From NCBI GenBank assembly GCA_964194845.1, contig CAXMNX010000047.1, forward strand, positions 1-64,000: 64,000 nucleotides of DNA, written 5' to 3'. Under the pieces are notes generated by a model. It was not told the DNA's origin, did not search any database, and was given only the letters and a program-made list of their open reading frames with translations. This DNA is from CAXMNX01 sp964194845 (GTDB lineage: Bacteria; Pseudomonadota; Alphaproteobacteria; Rhodobacterales; Rhodobacteraceae). The translations under genes were made by a program, and so were the position numbers. Below are positions 45,055 through 54,176 of the stretch, one piece after another; position 1 is the first letter of the stretch; every line of letters starts with the position of its first letter.

Positions 45055-46131
45055 TCAAAATATAATAATATTGCGCCGCGCGGCACCGGATTTGGTGTCG
45101 GCGATTGCCTCGTTGATCTGATCAAGCGACCAGCGACCAGATATAAGCTCGTCGAGCTTCAAACGCCCTTGAAGATAGAGATCCGTCAGCCACGGGATGT
45201 CGCGTGCCAAAACTGCATCGCCCATTTTCGATCCAACCATGCCTTGACCGACAGCCGCCAGAATAACCGGTTCATAGGTCGAAGTCGCCCCGTTTGCGGG
45301 CATCCCCACCATGACAACCTTGCCGCCCGGTGCCAGATATCGCGGCGCGGTGTCATAGGCCGGTATCGCACCCACCGTCACCAATACGGCGTCTGCGCCG
45401 CGACCGATTATCTCGCGCAGTTGTCGCCACGGCTTGGGTTCGCTCGCCAGAATACTGTCGGTTGCCCCAAAGGCGCGCGCATCGGCAAGTTTTTCTTCAG
45501 TTATATCGACGGCCACGATGCGGCGAGCGCCCGCAATTCGTGCGCCCTGGATCGCGTTCAGCCCGACACCCCCAGCACCGATCACCACGACATCCTGCCC
45601 CGCGCGCAGACCGGCGGCATTTACGACGGCACCCACGCCCGTAATGACCCCACACGACAACAAAGACGCGACATCCGATGCGATGCCATCGGGAATTCGC
45701 GCAATCTGGCTTTGATCGACCACAACTTTTTCGGCAAATGCACCGCAGTTCATTGCCTGCAAAAGCGCGCCGCCATCCGGCAGTGTAAGTGGGGCCGAAT
45801 TGCCGGGGTTTTCGCAGGCGGTGGGGTGGCCGTTGCCGCACGAGGCACAAGTCCCGCAGGATCGGATCAACGTAACGATCACTCTGTCGCCCATTTCATA
45901 TCCCGATGCCTCTGGCCCAAGCGCGGTGATTTCCCCTGCCGCCTCGTGCCCATAGACCGCAGGCAGTTCGCCGCCCCATGACCCGTCGATATAGGAAATG
46001 TCCGAATGGCAGATCGCGCAGGCCTCAAGCGTGACTTCGACCGAACGGCCAACGGGTGCGGCGATTTGAATGTCTTCGATTGTGAGCGGCTTGTCGAAAG
46101 CCCGACAAACGGCGGCGCGTATGGTTTGCAT
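45055..46131 (-). CDS. Zinc-dependent alcohol dehydrogenase (class III-like MDR)
   Basis: A medium-chain dehydrogenase of 358 residues from ATG 46131. Catalytic zinc ligands are in LEACAICHSDISYIDG (Cys) and YGHEAAGEI (His-Glu); the structural zinc cysteines are CGTCASCGNGHPTAC; the NAD-binding motif is VVIGAGGVGLNAIQGA, followed by Asp (VAVDIT) favouring NAD. It is the last gene of the operon running down from 50749, 14 nt after pcaB. It oxidises a primary alcohol or hydroxymethyl compound to an aldehyde; the substrate is unknown. Confidence 0.9.
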   Translation of the reverse strand: MQTIRAAVCRAFDKPLTIEDIQIAAPVGRSVEVTLEACAICHSDISYIDGSWGGELPAVYGHEAAGEITALGPEASGYEMGDRVIVTLIRSCGTCASCGNGHPTACENPGNSAPLTLPDGGALLQAMNCGAFAEKVVVDQSQIARIPDGIASDVASLLSCGVITGVGAVVNAAGLRAGQDVVVIGAGGVGLNAIQGARIAGARRIVAVDITEEKLADARAFGATDSILASEPKPWRQLREIIGRGADAVLVTVGAIPAYDTAPRYLAPGGKVVMVGMPANGATSTYEPVILAAVGQGMVGSKMGDAVLARDIPWLTDLYLQGRLKLDELISGRWSLDQINEAIADTKSGAARRNIIIF

Positions 46132-46145
46132 CTCCGCGGGTTCCT

Positions 46146-47483
46146 CTAATTTGATACGTTTAATCCCAAACACGCCTTGGCAAATGCGCGCGCCTCTTCG
46201 GGGGCGGCGCCAAGTTGATGCGTGGCTGAGAACACCGTTTCAAGATCAACATTCGCGAAGGATTTGCTGGCGGCGTCTTTTAGCGACAATCCACCTTTGC
46301 CCGCCTCACCAACCATGGCCTTAACCGCTGCTTGCGCCTCGGGTCGGGGCATCGTGCGGGCCAGTTCAAACGTCAGCGCTTCGGCAAATATCGCGCCATT
46401 GGTGGCGGCAATATTTGCGGCCATAACGTCGGGCATCGGGATCAGGCCCTCGGCGACTTCATTCGCGGTCGCCAGCCCGCGCGCGACGCTGAGAATCATT
46501 TGCGGAAGCGTCAGCCATTCGGTGAACCAGGCCGCGCCGTCGCGTTGATTTGCGTGGATCGCCGCCCCCTGCATCGCCGAATTGAGCGCCGTGGTTAGCC
46601 GGGCGAGGGCAACAAGGGCCGATGGCCCGATCGGATTGGATTTCTGCGGCATCGTGGAAGATGAACCAGCACCGGAAATGCGCACTTCGCCAATCCCGGT
46701 GGCGGCCAGAAATATCAGGTCTTCGCCAATCTTTCCAAGCCCGTTTGAAACGCCCGTTATCCAACCTGCGAGCGCCGCCTGACCGTCGCGGGTGCTGTGA
46801 CGGCTGTCACCCGGATCGGCCAGATCCAGTGCGCGGGCCATCGCGGCGCGAACGTCGCCACCTTGGTCCATGGCGGCCAGCGTGCCTGCGGCCCCGGACA
46901 GGGTAACAAATTCGACGCCCTTGCGAACTTCGGCCAATCGCGTGCGGTGTCGCAACAAAGGCGCGCCCCAACTTGCAACCACCGCACCGAACGACGTTGG
47001 AACCGCCGCCTGTCCCCAGGTGCGGGCAACCATTGGCGTTTCGGCGTGTTGGTCCGCCATGTCCCCGAGGCGGCGAAGCAATGTCGCGAGCCGTGCGTCC
47101 AATGTCGACAGCGCCTGGCGAAGTCTCAGCGCCAATCCGGTGTCGATAATATCCTGGCTGGTCGCCCCCCAGTGCAGATATTGTGCGTGTTCGGGCGCAT
47201 TCATTTCCGTCCGAAATGCCGCGACAAACCCCGGCACCGCCACACCGTTCTGACCGGTTTGCGCGCTAAGCGACGCCGGGTCCAGTTGCAGCTCCATCGC
47301 CGCGCGATGGATTGCGTGGGCGGATGTTTCGGGGATGACGCCCAACTGGCCCTGGGCCTTTGCCAGCGCGCCTTCGACCAACATCATCGCGCGTATCTCG
47401 GCTGTATCCGTAAAAAGCTGGCCGACCTCGGTGTCGCCGAACAATTCTCGATAAAGCGCGCTATCCAATGGCGTCGCTGGCAT
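46146..47483 (-). CDS. pcaB: 3-carboxy-cis,cis-muconate cycloisomerase
   Basis: A fumarase/aspartase-superfamily enzyme of 445 residues. The signature is GAGSSSTMPQKSNPIGP, and the region HWGATSQDIIDTGLALRLR carries the second substrate-contact block. PcaB cyclises beta-carboxymuconate to gamma-carboxymuconolactone in the protocatechuate branch of the beta-ketoadipate pathway. It is coupled to pcaD (TGATG, one-base overlap). Other pca genes (GH, C, IJ) are not in the window. The C-terminal extra domain places it with CMLE rather than adenylosuccinate lyase. Confidence 0.92.
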   Translation of the reverse strand: MPATPLDSALYRELFGDTEVGQLFTDTAEIRAMMLVEGALAKAQGQLGVIPETSAHAIHRAAMELQLDPASLSAQTGQNGVAVPGFVAAFRTEMNAPEHAQYLHWGATSQDIIDTGLALRLRQALSTLDARLATLLRRLGDMADQHAETPMVARTWGQAAVPTSFGAVVASWGAPLLRHRTRLAEVRKGVEFVTLSGAAGTLAAMDQGGDVRAAMARALDLADPGDSRHSTRDGQAALAGWITGVSNGLGKIGEDLIFLAATGIGEVRISGAGSSSTMPQKSNPIGPSALVALARLTTALNSAMQGAAIHANQRDGAAWFTEWLTLPQMILSVARGLATANEVAEGLIPMPDVMAANIAATNGAIFAEALTFELARTMPRPEAQAAVKAMVGEAGKGGLSLKDAASKSFANVDLETVFSATHQLGAAPEEARAFAKACLGLNVSN

Positions 47484-48271
47484 CAGATGTGACCTATTTC
47501 CTGAAGAAACTCGACAAGAACGCGCGCATATTCATCGGGTTTTTCGACACAGGGCAAATGCCCGGCACCTCGGATCAGATGAAAGCGCGAACCTTTGATC
47601 AGATCAGCCGTCTCGCGCACCAGATCGGGCGGTGTCGAGCCATCTTCGCTGCCTGCTATTGCCAGCGTTGGCAGCGTCAATCCTGCGGTGGTCGTATAAA
47701 AGTCGCTTCCCGCAATTGCCGCAGAACAACCGATGTAACCATCGGCAGGCTGCCGGGTCAGCATATTGCGCCATGCCGTAAGCTCGTGCGTTTGGCGAAA
47801 CCCGGTTGAAAACCATCGCTCCATAATCGGATCAGCCAGTGCCTCGATCCCGCCTTCGTCGACCGCCGTGATACGATCCCGCCACATGTCAGTTGTGCCG
47901 ATCTTGGCGCCGGTGTTTGAGATGACCATGGCGCGGACCTGATCCAGCCTTTTGACCGCTAGTCCCTGCGCGATCATGCCGCCGACCGACAGCCCCACGA
48001 AAACGCAATCGCGGACATTCAGGTGATCCAACAACGCTTCCGCATCAGAAACCAAAGCGCCCATCGAATATGGTGGCGGAAACGCCTCGGTCAGCCCATG
48101 ACCGCGCTTGTCGTATCGGATCAGGCGCAGGCTCGCCGGAAGCCGTTCGACAACTTTGTCCCAAAGCCTGAGGTCAGTGCCGAGCGAGTTCGAGAATACG
48201 ACCGGCGCGCCTTTCGGATCACCATCGTCGCGGTAGTGAACCTTCAACCCATCGAGATCGGCAATCAGCAT
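47483..48271 (-). CDS. pcaD: 3-oxoadipate enol-lactonase
   Basis: An alpha/beta hydrolase of 262 residues. VFSNSLGTDLRLWDKVVERL and FVGLSVGGMIAQGLAV (nucleophile elbow GLSVGG) are typical of PcaD, and GAGHLPCVEKPDEYA holds the catalytic His. It hydrolyses beta-ketoadipate enol-lactone to beta-ketoadipate. It ends by overlapping pcaB (TGATG) and begins 11 nt after the PLP dehydratase stop, within one operon. Confidence 0.92.
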   Translation of the reverse strand: MLIADLDGLKVHYRDDGDPKGAPVVFSNSLGTDLRLWDKVVERLPASLRLIRYDKRGHGLTEAFPPPYSMGALVSDAEALLDHLNVRDCVFVGLSVGGMIAQGLAVKRLDQVRAMVISNTGAKIGTTDMWRDRITAVDEGGIEALADPIMERWFSTGFRQTHELTAWRNMLTRQPADGYIGCSAAIAGSDFYTTTAGLTLPTLAIAGSEDGSTPPDLVRETADLIKGSRFHLIRGAGHLPCVEKPDEYARVLVEFLQEIGHI

Positions 48272-48282
48272 TTGCGTTCTCC

Positions 48283-49245
48283 TTACCCGTGTCGCTCCAG
48301 CGCCATGCGGAAGATTGGCGCGTCGACGTTGCCGCCGGTCGCTACAGCGATTACGTCGGCGTCATCCTCGCGATGAAAAAGCGCCGCGGCAAGGGAAACG
48401 GCACCGCCCGGTTCAAGGATGATCTTTAACCGCGTGAATGCCACCGCCATCGCGCGCAGTGCCTCGTCTTCAGTCACGACAATCCCGGCACCGCAATGGG
48501 CGGCCATAATCGGAAACGTAATCTCACCCGGACTTGGTGTGACATTCGCGTCGCAAAGCGAGCCCGACCGGCGGTTGTTCACCTGAATTGCACCAGCGGC
48601 CAGCGATCGCGCGACATCATCGAACCCTTCGGGCTCAACTGGTCGCGGCGTCAGGCCGGGTGCCTTCGCCGCCAATGCCAGTGAGACACCCGAAGTCAGG
48701 CCGCCACCGCCGCAACAAATCAGCACTTCGGCACTCTCAACCCCAGCTTCGACAGCCTGTTCGGCAATCTCCAGGCCGCAAGTGCCTTGCCCGGCAATGA
48801 CGCGCCTGTCATCAAAGGGTCGGATCAAGTGGAGGTTCCGCTGTTCGGCAAGTCGCGCACCGATCTCGTCCCGATCTTCTGAAGCGCGGTCATAAAGCAC
48901 GACCTCGGCGCCCAATTTTCGTGTGTTGTCGATCTTCAGATCGGGCGCGTCGGACGGCATGACAATAACCGCAGGCGCGCCGAATTCGCGGGCCGCAAGC
49001 GCCACGCCCTGCGCGTGGTTCCCAGACGAAAACGCGATGACACCCGATGCCCGTTCGTCGTCGCCAAGCGAGGCAACCGCATTTCGCGCGCCGCGATATT
49101 TGAACGATCCGGTTTTTTGCAGGCATTCGGCTTTTACGAAGATCCGGCGGCCCACTTCGTCGTCCAAAAGCGGCGCGTTCAAAAGCGGTGTGCGAACCGC
49201 GTGGCCTTTCAGTCGCCGGGCGGCAGCTTCGATATCGTCGATCAT
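48283..49245 (-). CDS. PLP-dependent threonine/serine dehydratase-like enzyme
   Basis: A fold-type II PLP enzyme of 320 residues. KTGSFKYRGARNAV carries the PLP lysine, SSGNHAQGVALAA binds the substrate carboxylate, and the phosphate-binding glycine loop is CCGGGGLTSGVS. No C-terminal ACT domain is present, so it is a catabolic type (threonine dehydratase, serine racemase or hydroxyaspartate dehydratase group). ATG 49245 overlaps the upstream hydrolase stop by 4 nt; the longer start at 49263 is not preferred. Fit in a pca operon is unusual; the substrate is undecided. Confidence 0.88.
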   Translation of the reverse strand: MIDDIEAAARRLKGHAVRTPLLNAPLLDDEVGRRIFVKAECLQKTGSFKYRGARNAVASLGDDERASGVIAFSSGNHAQGVALAAREFGAPAVIVMPSDAPDLKIDNTRKLGAEVVLYDRASEDRDEIGARLAEQRNLHLIRPFDDRRVIAGQGTCGLEIAEQAVEAGVESAEVLICCGGGGLTSGVSLALAAKAPGLTPRPVEPEGFDDVARSLAAGAIQVNNRRSGSLCDANVTPSPGEITFPIMAAHCGAGIVVTEDEALRAMAVAFTRLKIILEPGGAVSLAAALFHREDDADVIAVATGGNVDAPIFRMALERHG

Positions 49246-50063
49246 GGAAGTTGCTCCTGCCATTCGTGAATTGCATCCAGCGCCTCAGGCTCATCAAGAA
49301 ACGGAACATGCCCGCGTCCGGGAATATCGGCGCGGACCATATCTGGCCGCCGCCGCGACATTTCATCGGCCGTTTCAACCGACAAAAGAATTGAATTCGC
49401 GCCTCTGATAAGGGCGACAGGCAAGCCGCCCAACGCATCGAAAATGGGCCATAGATCGGGTGCAGGCGCGGCGCTGGCCGCCAGCACCGCTTCCCTAAGT
49501 GCTGGATCATAGTTTATCGCCAGGCCGTCGTCGGTCTTTTGATAGTGTTTGCGAACCTCTGCCATCCACCGGCTTGGGGGCACATTTTCGAACCCTGTCA
49601 TCAGCCCGGCCCGCATTTCAGCCGCCTCCTCAAACGTCTTCTGTGCCGGATTTCGGCCCAGATAGGTGTTGATCGCGGCCAGCCCGGCACCGTCGATCAC
49701 CGGTCCGATGTCGTTCAGACAAACACCCAACAACCGGTTCTTTGCTGTCGCCGCCAAAACCATCGCAAGCAGACCGCCGCGCGAGGTCCCGATAACGGCG
49801 GATTTCTCGATGCCAAGGTGGTCAAGAAGTGCCAGAACGTCACCAGCCTCGTTCGGAATTGTGTAAGTCTCAGCCCCCGACCATTCCGACTTACCGCGTC
49901 CGCGGTAATCTAGTCTTATCAGTCGGATATCCGACAAATGCGGTGCCAGATAGTCGAAATCGCTGCCGTTCCTGGAAAGGCCAGCGAGCGCCAGAACCGG
50001 CGTCCCGTCGCCCTCGTCGGTGTAATAAAGCGGCACCCCGTCCGGGGCAGCGAAGTGGGGCAT
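49242..50063 (-). CDS. Alpha/beta hydrolase
   Basis: A 273-residue alpha/beta hydrolase with oxyanion-region LALAGLSRNGSDFDYL, nucleophile elbow VIGTSRGGLLAMVL (Ser), and catalytic His in GRGHVPFLDEPEAL. It resembles dienelactone/haloalkane-type or enol-lactone hydrolases. Its ATG shares its A with the dehalogenase stop (TGATG) and it overlaps the dehydratase gene by ATGA, so it sits firmly in the operon. The substrate is unknown. Confidence 0.9.
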   Translation of the reverse strand: MPHFAAPDGVPLYYTDEGDGTPVLALAGLSRNGSDFDYLAPHLSDIRLIRLDYRGRGKSEWSGAETYTIPNEAGDVLALLDHLGIEKSAVIGTSRGGLLAMVLAATAKNRLLGVCLNDIGPVIDGAGLAAINTYLGRNPAQKTFEEAAEMRAGLMTGFENVPPSRWMAEVRKHYQKTDDGLAINYDPALREAVLAASAAPAPDLWPIFDALGGLPVALIRGANSILLSVETADEMSRRRPDMVRADIPGRGHVPFLDEPEALDAIHEWQEQLP

Positions 50064-50749
50064 CAAAGCGATCCAGCCAGTTCGGGAATTGTCGAAAGAT
50101 CCTTGAGGATATGCGCAGGCTGTCCGGGCAGCCGGTCAATCGGTTCGCCTGCTCGATTTGCCCACGCTGTGTGAAAGCCATATGCCGCGCCACAGGCGGC
50201 GTCCCAGCCGTTGGAGGATACGAAAAGCACCTCAGACGGATCGGTGCCAAAATGGCTGCCTACCATGTCGTAAACCGCGCGCGCAGGCTTGAAGATGCCG
50301 ACTTCCTCGACGGAAAGAATAGCGTCCAGCTGATCCCGGACCCCGGCAAATTCAACAGCACCGCTAAGCATGTCCGGCGAGCCGTTCGACAGGATTGCCG
50401 TGGCAAACCCCTCGGCCTTCAGGGTCGCGAGCATCTTTGGAACCTCCGCATAAGACGGAAGCTCCCAATAGAGCGCCAGCAAAGTTTCGCGCAGTGCCGG
50501 ATCGTCCAGCCCGGATGCCTCCATCGCCCAGTCAAGACCGTCTTTCGTCACTTGCCAAAACGGTATGTGATCGCCGGTGACGGCGCGCAACCAGGTGTAT
50601 TGCAACTGCTTGGCGCGCCAGTCCGCAGCCAGCTTTGGCCAGACCGCGGCAAGTCTTTCCTGACCGGGCTGGTCGGCGACAATGCGCGCGGCGGCGGCGA
50701 CGTCAAAAAGCGTGCCGTAGGCATCGAATACGCAGGTGGTCACAGGCAT
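50063..50749 (-). CDS. (S)-2-haloacid dehalogenase-type HAD hydrolase
   Basis: The start at 50749 gives MPVTTCVFDAYGTLFDVAAAA (nucleophile Asp in FDAYGT) and 228 residues. Other type II haloacid dehalogenase features are ILSNGSPDML (Ser/Asn loop), FKPARAVYDMV (Lys) and VLFVSSNGWDAACGAAYGF (SSNxWD). It probably hydrolyses L-2-haloacids or a related small acid. It is the first gene of the operon that runs through hydrolase, dehydratase, pcaD, pcaB and alcohol dehydrogenase. Confidence 0.9.
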   Translation of the reverse strand: MPVTTCVFDAYGTLFDVAAAARIVADQPGQERLAAVWPKLAADWRAKQLQYTWLRAVTGDHIPFWQVTKDGLDWAMEASGLDDPALRETLLALYWELPSYAEVPKMLATLKAEGFATAILSNGSPDMLSGAVEFAGVRDQLDAILSVEEVGIFKPARAVYDMVGSHFGTDPSEVLFVSSNGWDAACGAAYGFHTAWANRAGEPIDRLPGQPAHILKDLSTIPELAGSL

Positions 50750-50815
50750 CGGCAAGCTCCTATTCGCGCCCAAGACTGGCACGCAAGTGCTGCCGATAAA
50801 AGGGCGAAATCGGCG

Positions 50816-51673
50816 CTAGCCGGACGCCAGAAGCACGACGCCCGAAAGGATCACTGCGGCCCAGGTCAAACGCCATCGAAGGTGGCCCTCACCCAACAAA
50901 ACGCTGCCCGCCAGAACCCCCATCAACACGCTGGTTTCGCGTATCGGCGCGACATAAATGACCGGCGTGAATGTCATCGCGTAAAGCACCAGGATATAGG
51001 CAAGCGGGCTAAAGATCGCGATCACGAAGACCCCGAATTTGTGCGTCCGCCAGATCTCGACAACGCGGTCCCAGCGACGATAGGCGACCGGTGCCAGAAG
51101 CACCGTTCGCGCGATGCTGTTGGCATAGTCAAACACCAAGGGTGGGATCAGCAACACGGAAACCGACCAGGCGTCCCAAACCGTGTAGGAGCCAATCAGA
51201 ACGCCCGCACCAAGTCCAAAACCCAACGAAGTAAGCGTTTGTTCGCTGGCAAGCCGCCCGCGCCGGTTGGTCAGCATTAGCACTCCGAAAATGATAACTG
51301 CACCGCCCGCAGCAATTTGCGGTGACAGTGCCTCGCCCAGGACCAGCACCGCCATTGTTGTCGACAAAAGCGGCCCCGTCGCGCGGGCCGTGGGATAAAC
51401 CAGCGACAAATCCCCCTTTCGGTAACCGGTTTGCAGCAACAGAAAATAACCGAGGTGAACCAACGTGCTAACAGCGATAGCTGTGAAAGTGAGCAGCGTC
51501 AGACCCGTCCAGCCAAGTGCAGCCCAAACTGCCAGAGGCAGATAAAGCACAAGCGACACGACTGAAAACAACCACACCAGTTCCGCCCCGGCGTTGATGC
51601 GTTTGACAAAAATATTCCACGTCGCGTGGCAAACCGCGGCAGCAAGAACGAGGGTCAGCCCGGCGAGTGTCAA
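50816..51673 (-). CDS. DMT-superfamily (EamA) transporter
   Basis: An EamA permease of 285 residues with ten predicted helices in two repeats (LVLAAAVCHATWNIFVKR at the start of repeat one; VRETSVLMGVLAGSVLLGE-type sequence near the end). TTG 51673 is chosen because GAGGA lies 7 nt upstream and the downstream protein starts with the expected first helix; the longer frame to 51973 overlaps the VOC gene. It likely exports a small metabolite or amino acid. It is divergent from the VOC gene and follows a different promoter from the catabolic operon. Confidence 0.87.
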   Translation of the reverse strand: MTLAGLTLVLAAAVCHATWNIFVKRINAGAELVWLFSVVSLVLYLPLAVWAALGWTGLTLLTFTAIAVSTLVHLGYFLLLQTGYRKGDLSLVYPTARATGPLLSTTMAVLVLGEALSPQIAAGGAVIIFGVLMLTNRRGRLASEQTLTSLGFGLGAGVLIGSYTVWDAWSVSVLLIPPLVFDYANSIARTVLLAPVAYRRWDRVVEIWRTHKFGVFVIAIFSPLAYILVLYAMTFTPVIYVAPIRETSVLMGVLAGSVLLGEGHLRWRLTWAAVILSGVVLLASG

Positions 51674-51783
51674 TTGATCGTCCTCAAAGGCCCGCGCGAG
51701 CAGGCGCGAAAACGGTGTAAAGCACGCATCGGGAAACTGTGCTATGGCAGGTTCATTGAATTTTTCAGATTTAGGGGGCTGAG

Positions 51784-52179
51784 ATGTCGGACAATCACGG
51801 CAAGGTCTGGTGGAACGAACTGAACACCCGCGATGCAAAGGGCGCCTGCGACTATTACGCGGCCACCTGCGGATGGACCTATGACAACATGCCGATGGAC
51901 GGCGGCGCGGGCGACTATTTCGTCGCGATGCGAGGCGGCGCGCCGACAGCGGGCATTCTGGACATATCCACAATTCCCGGCATGGAGCAGGTGCCAGCGC
52001 ACTGGTTCACATACTTCGCGGTTGACGATGTTGACGCTTCGGCAAAGGCAACAGCTGCGGCGGGCGGGCGCGTCCAACGCGAACCCTGGGACATTCCCGG
52101 CGTTGGCCGCATCGCGATCATTCAGGATCCCTCAGGCGCAATGATGGGGTTGATGACGCCAGCCGCCAGCGACGGCTGA
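51784..52179 (+). CDS. VOC-family protein
   Basis: A 131-residue VOC protein of the group with KVWWNELNTRDAKGACDYYA at the N-terminus and AHWFTYFAVDDVDASAKATAA in the second half, ending VGRIAIIQDPSGAMMGLM. The metal ligand positions are poorly kept (no His in the first strand), so a non-enzymatic or binding role is possible. GGGGG precedes ATG 51784 at about 8 nt. Monocistronic. Confidence 0.86.
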   Translation: MSDNHGKVWWNELNTRDAKGACDYYAATCGWTYDNMPMDGGAGDYFVAMRGGAPTAGILDISTIPGMEQVPAHWFTYFAVDDVDASAKATAAAGGRVQREPWDIPGVGRIAIIQDPSGAMMGLMTPAASDG

Positions 52180-52257
52180 GGCGCGGGTTTACAGTCTGGC
52201 AAAGCTTCTTCAGGTTGGCGCGAAGATTTACACCTTCCTGTTGCAGAGATTGAACTC

Positions 52258-52692
52258 ATGTCCGACGCCAAGACTGGCGATATCGTGCGCATCCATTATA
52301 CCGGCACGCTTGCCAACGGCGAAACATTCGACAGTTCGCGCGCCCGCGATCCGCTGGAGTTCGCGCTGGGCTCGGGACAGGTCATTCCCGGATTTGATGA
52401 CGCAGTGACGGGTATGTCGGCAGGGGCCGCCAAAACCGTCGAAATTCCGGCCGAACGTGCCTATGGCCCGCGCAAAACTGATGCTTGCCAGACGTTTCCG
52501 CGTGATCGTATGCCGCCAGATATCTCTCTCGAAATTGGCACGCGCCTGGAACTTCAATCGCCAGGCGGCCAACCGATAATGGTGACCGTTGCCGAATTGA
52601 CCGACGAGAGCGTCGTTCTGGATGCCAACCATCCGCTTGCTGGCAAAGACCTGACGTTTGAGATCGAACTGGTCGAGATTGTATCCGGTTGA
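52258..52692 (+). CDS. FKBP-type peptidyl-prolyl isomerase (SlyD-like)
   Basis: A 144-residue SlyD-like FKBP. GDIVRIHYTGTLANGETFDSS and FALGSGQVIPGFDDAVTGMSAG are the split FKBP domain, with the IF (insert-in-flap) region around ERAYGPRKTDACQTFPRDRM and the return strand LEIELVEI. It catalyses prolyl isomerisation and may act as a chaperone. The long His-rich metal-binding tail of E. coli SlyD is missing, as usual in alphaproteobacteria. Confidence 0.93.
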   Translation: MSDAKTGDIVRIHYTGTLANGETFDSSRARDPLEFALGSGQVIPGFDDAVTGMSAGAAKTVEIPAERAYGPRKTDACQTFPRDRMPPDISLEIGTRLELQSPGGQPIMVTVAELTDESVVLDANHPLAGKDLTFEIELVEIVSG

Positions 52693-52767
52693 CCGCCGCG
52701 TTCGCGCCGTGGAAACTCGCGCAGATTGTCAACATCCAGAATCTGAACCAGCGCGAGTGAGCATAGA

Positions 52768-53988
52768 ATGACGTCTGCCACAGGGCGAAACCTGGCGCTT
52801 TACCCTTGGTTCAAGTTTTTGCAGAACCTATTGTTCTGGCAGGCAATTTGGTTCCTGTTTTTCCAGAAAACACTATCTGCCGCCGACGCAATTCTGCTTT
52901 ATGCGGTTTACGATATCGCGACGACGCTTCTGGAAGTGCCGTCTGGCTATATGTCTGATCGACTGGGGCGACGGGCGACGCTGATCGCCTCGTCGGTTGC
53001 CGGGTTCCTTGGAATGGTAGTTTTCGCGACCGGCGACACATTTGCAGCCTTTGTTGTCGGGCAGGTATTTCTGGGGGCCAGCATCGCATTTGTTTCGGGC
53101 ACTGACAGTGCGTTTCTTTATGAAACTCTGGTTGCCGAGGGCCGCGAAGACGAGGTCGAGGCGCAAGAGCTGCGGGCGTGGCGGTTTACATTTTCCGGCC
53201 TCGCGTGTTCGGCTGTTGTCGGCGGTGTGATGGCGCTTTGGTCGTTCGAGCTGGCGTTTGCGGGCAGCGCGATTGCCTTTGCAGCGGCGGTTTATGTGAC
53301 CTGGCGATGCGTCGAGCCGCCGCATTCCGGTGCCAAACGCGCACATGGTGCCGAATGGCTGCGGTTCAGATCGCTTCGCGCCGCCTTCACAAAGCCCGTT
53401 CTTATCTGGCTCTTTGCGCTCAGCACTTTGATGTATGTCTTCAGCCACATCCCTTTTGTATTTGGGCAACCGTTCATCCTTGCCGCACTCGATCAGATCG
53501 GGCTGGCCGGTGAGGCACCACTGGTTAGCGGTGTGGTGACGGCGATTATGATGCTACTTTCCGTTGGGACGTCGATGCTGGCACCTTGGTTGCGAAAAAG
53601 TCTCGGCCTGCCAGCAATTCTTTGTGCGGCGTTTGCGATGCAAATATTTCTCGCCGCGGTCCTCGCTTTGACGAGTTCGTTTGTCGCCATTGCGTTCCTC
53701 TTGCTTCGAATGGTGCCCGATTCCCTTTCGCGGCCCTTCATACTTGCCCGCATTCAGCCGCTTCTGACCGACGACACCCGCGCGACCTATTTGTCGCTCA
53801 GAAGCCTTGCGGGACGCGTTCTTTTCGCGTCCAGCCTCTGGGCCGCGTCGCTTTCAACCTCCGAAGTCGGGCAGATGGCGCATTCCGAGATCAGCGCGGT
53901 TTTGACCTGGTATGTTGTCGCAGGCGTTGTTTGTCTGATTGGACTGGTTTTGCTGGCCCGTCGCGTGGTGGTGGAAGTTGCAAGCTGA
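52768..53988 (+). CDS. MFS transporter
   Basis: A 406-residue major facilitator protein with about 12 membrane helices. The conserved loop 2-3 motif is GYMSDRLGRRATLIAS, and TLLEVPSGYMSDRLGR marks helix 2 into the loop, as in drug/metabolite efflux members. A central charged loop (RCVEPPHSGAKRAHG) separates the two halves. The substrate is unknown. It starts 75 nt after the FKBP gene. Confidence 0.9.
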   Translation: MTSATGRNLALYPWFKFLQNLLFWQAIWFLFFQKTLSAADAILLYAVYDIATTLLEVPSGYMSDRLGRRATLIASSVAGFLGMVVFATGDTFAAFVVGQVFLGASIAFVSGTDSAFLYETLVAEGREDEVEAQELRAWRFTFSGLACSAVVGGVMALWSFELAFAGSAIAFAAAVYVTWRCVEPPHSGAKRAHGAEWLRFRSLRAAFTKPVLIWLFALSTLMYVFSHIPFVFGQPFILAALDQIGLAGEAPLVSGVVTAIMMLLSVGTSMLAPWLRKSLGLPAILCAAFAMQIFLAAVLALTSSFVAIAFLLLRMVPDSLSRPFILARIQPLLTDDTRATYLSLRSLAGRVLFASSLWAASLSTSEVGQMAHSEISAVLTWYVVAGVVCLIGLVLLARRVVVEVAS

Positions 53989-54050
53989 GTGGCTGAAGGC
54001 CGTACCGCTGGCACTTCGAGCACACCAATACTGCTATCCCAGGCCCGCAG

Positions 54051-54070
54051 AGAAACGAATTCGCGTTTCT
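54051..54070 (+). terminator. Inverted repeat downstream of the MFS gene
   Basis: AGAAACG (54051-54057) and CGTTTCT (54064-54070) form a 7-bp stem with a 6-nt loop 63 nt after the MFS stop. It has no T-run, so it is a weak terminator candidate. The rest of the 188-nt gap up to 54176 shows nothing recognisable. Confidence 0.3.
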
Positions 54071-54176
54071 GCCGCTGGACCAATCCGCTCATTCAGGCGA
54101 GGGTAAGGCGAGGAAATCACGAGCAATGACGATTGGGCGGTCAGGAATGAACGCGCGGAAACGTCGCCGATAGCGC

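Noticed and set aside
49829..51280. 483-codon plus-strand open frame across three genes
   Set aside because: Antisense to the alpha/beta hydrolase, dehalogenase and EamA genes, with Arg/Gln-rich sequence typical of shadow frames.
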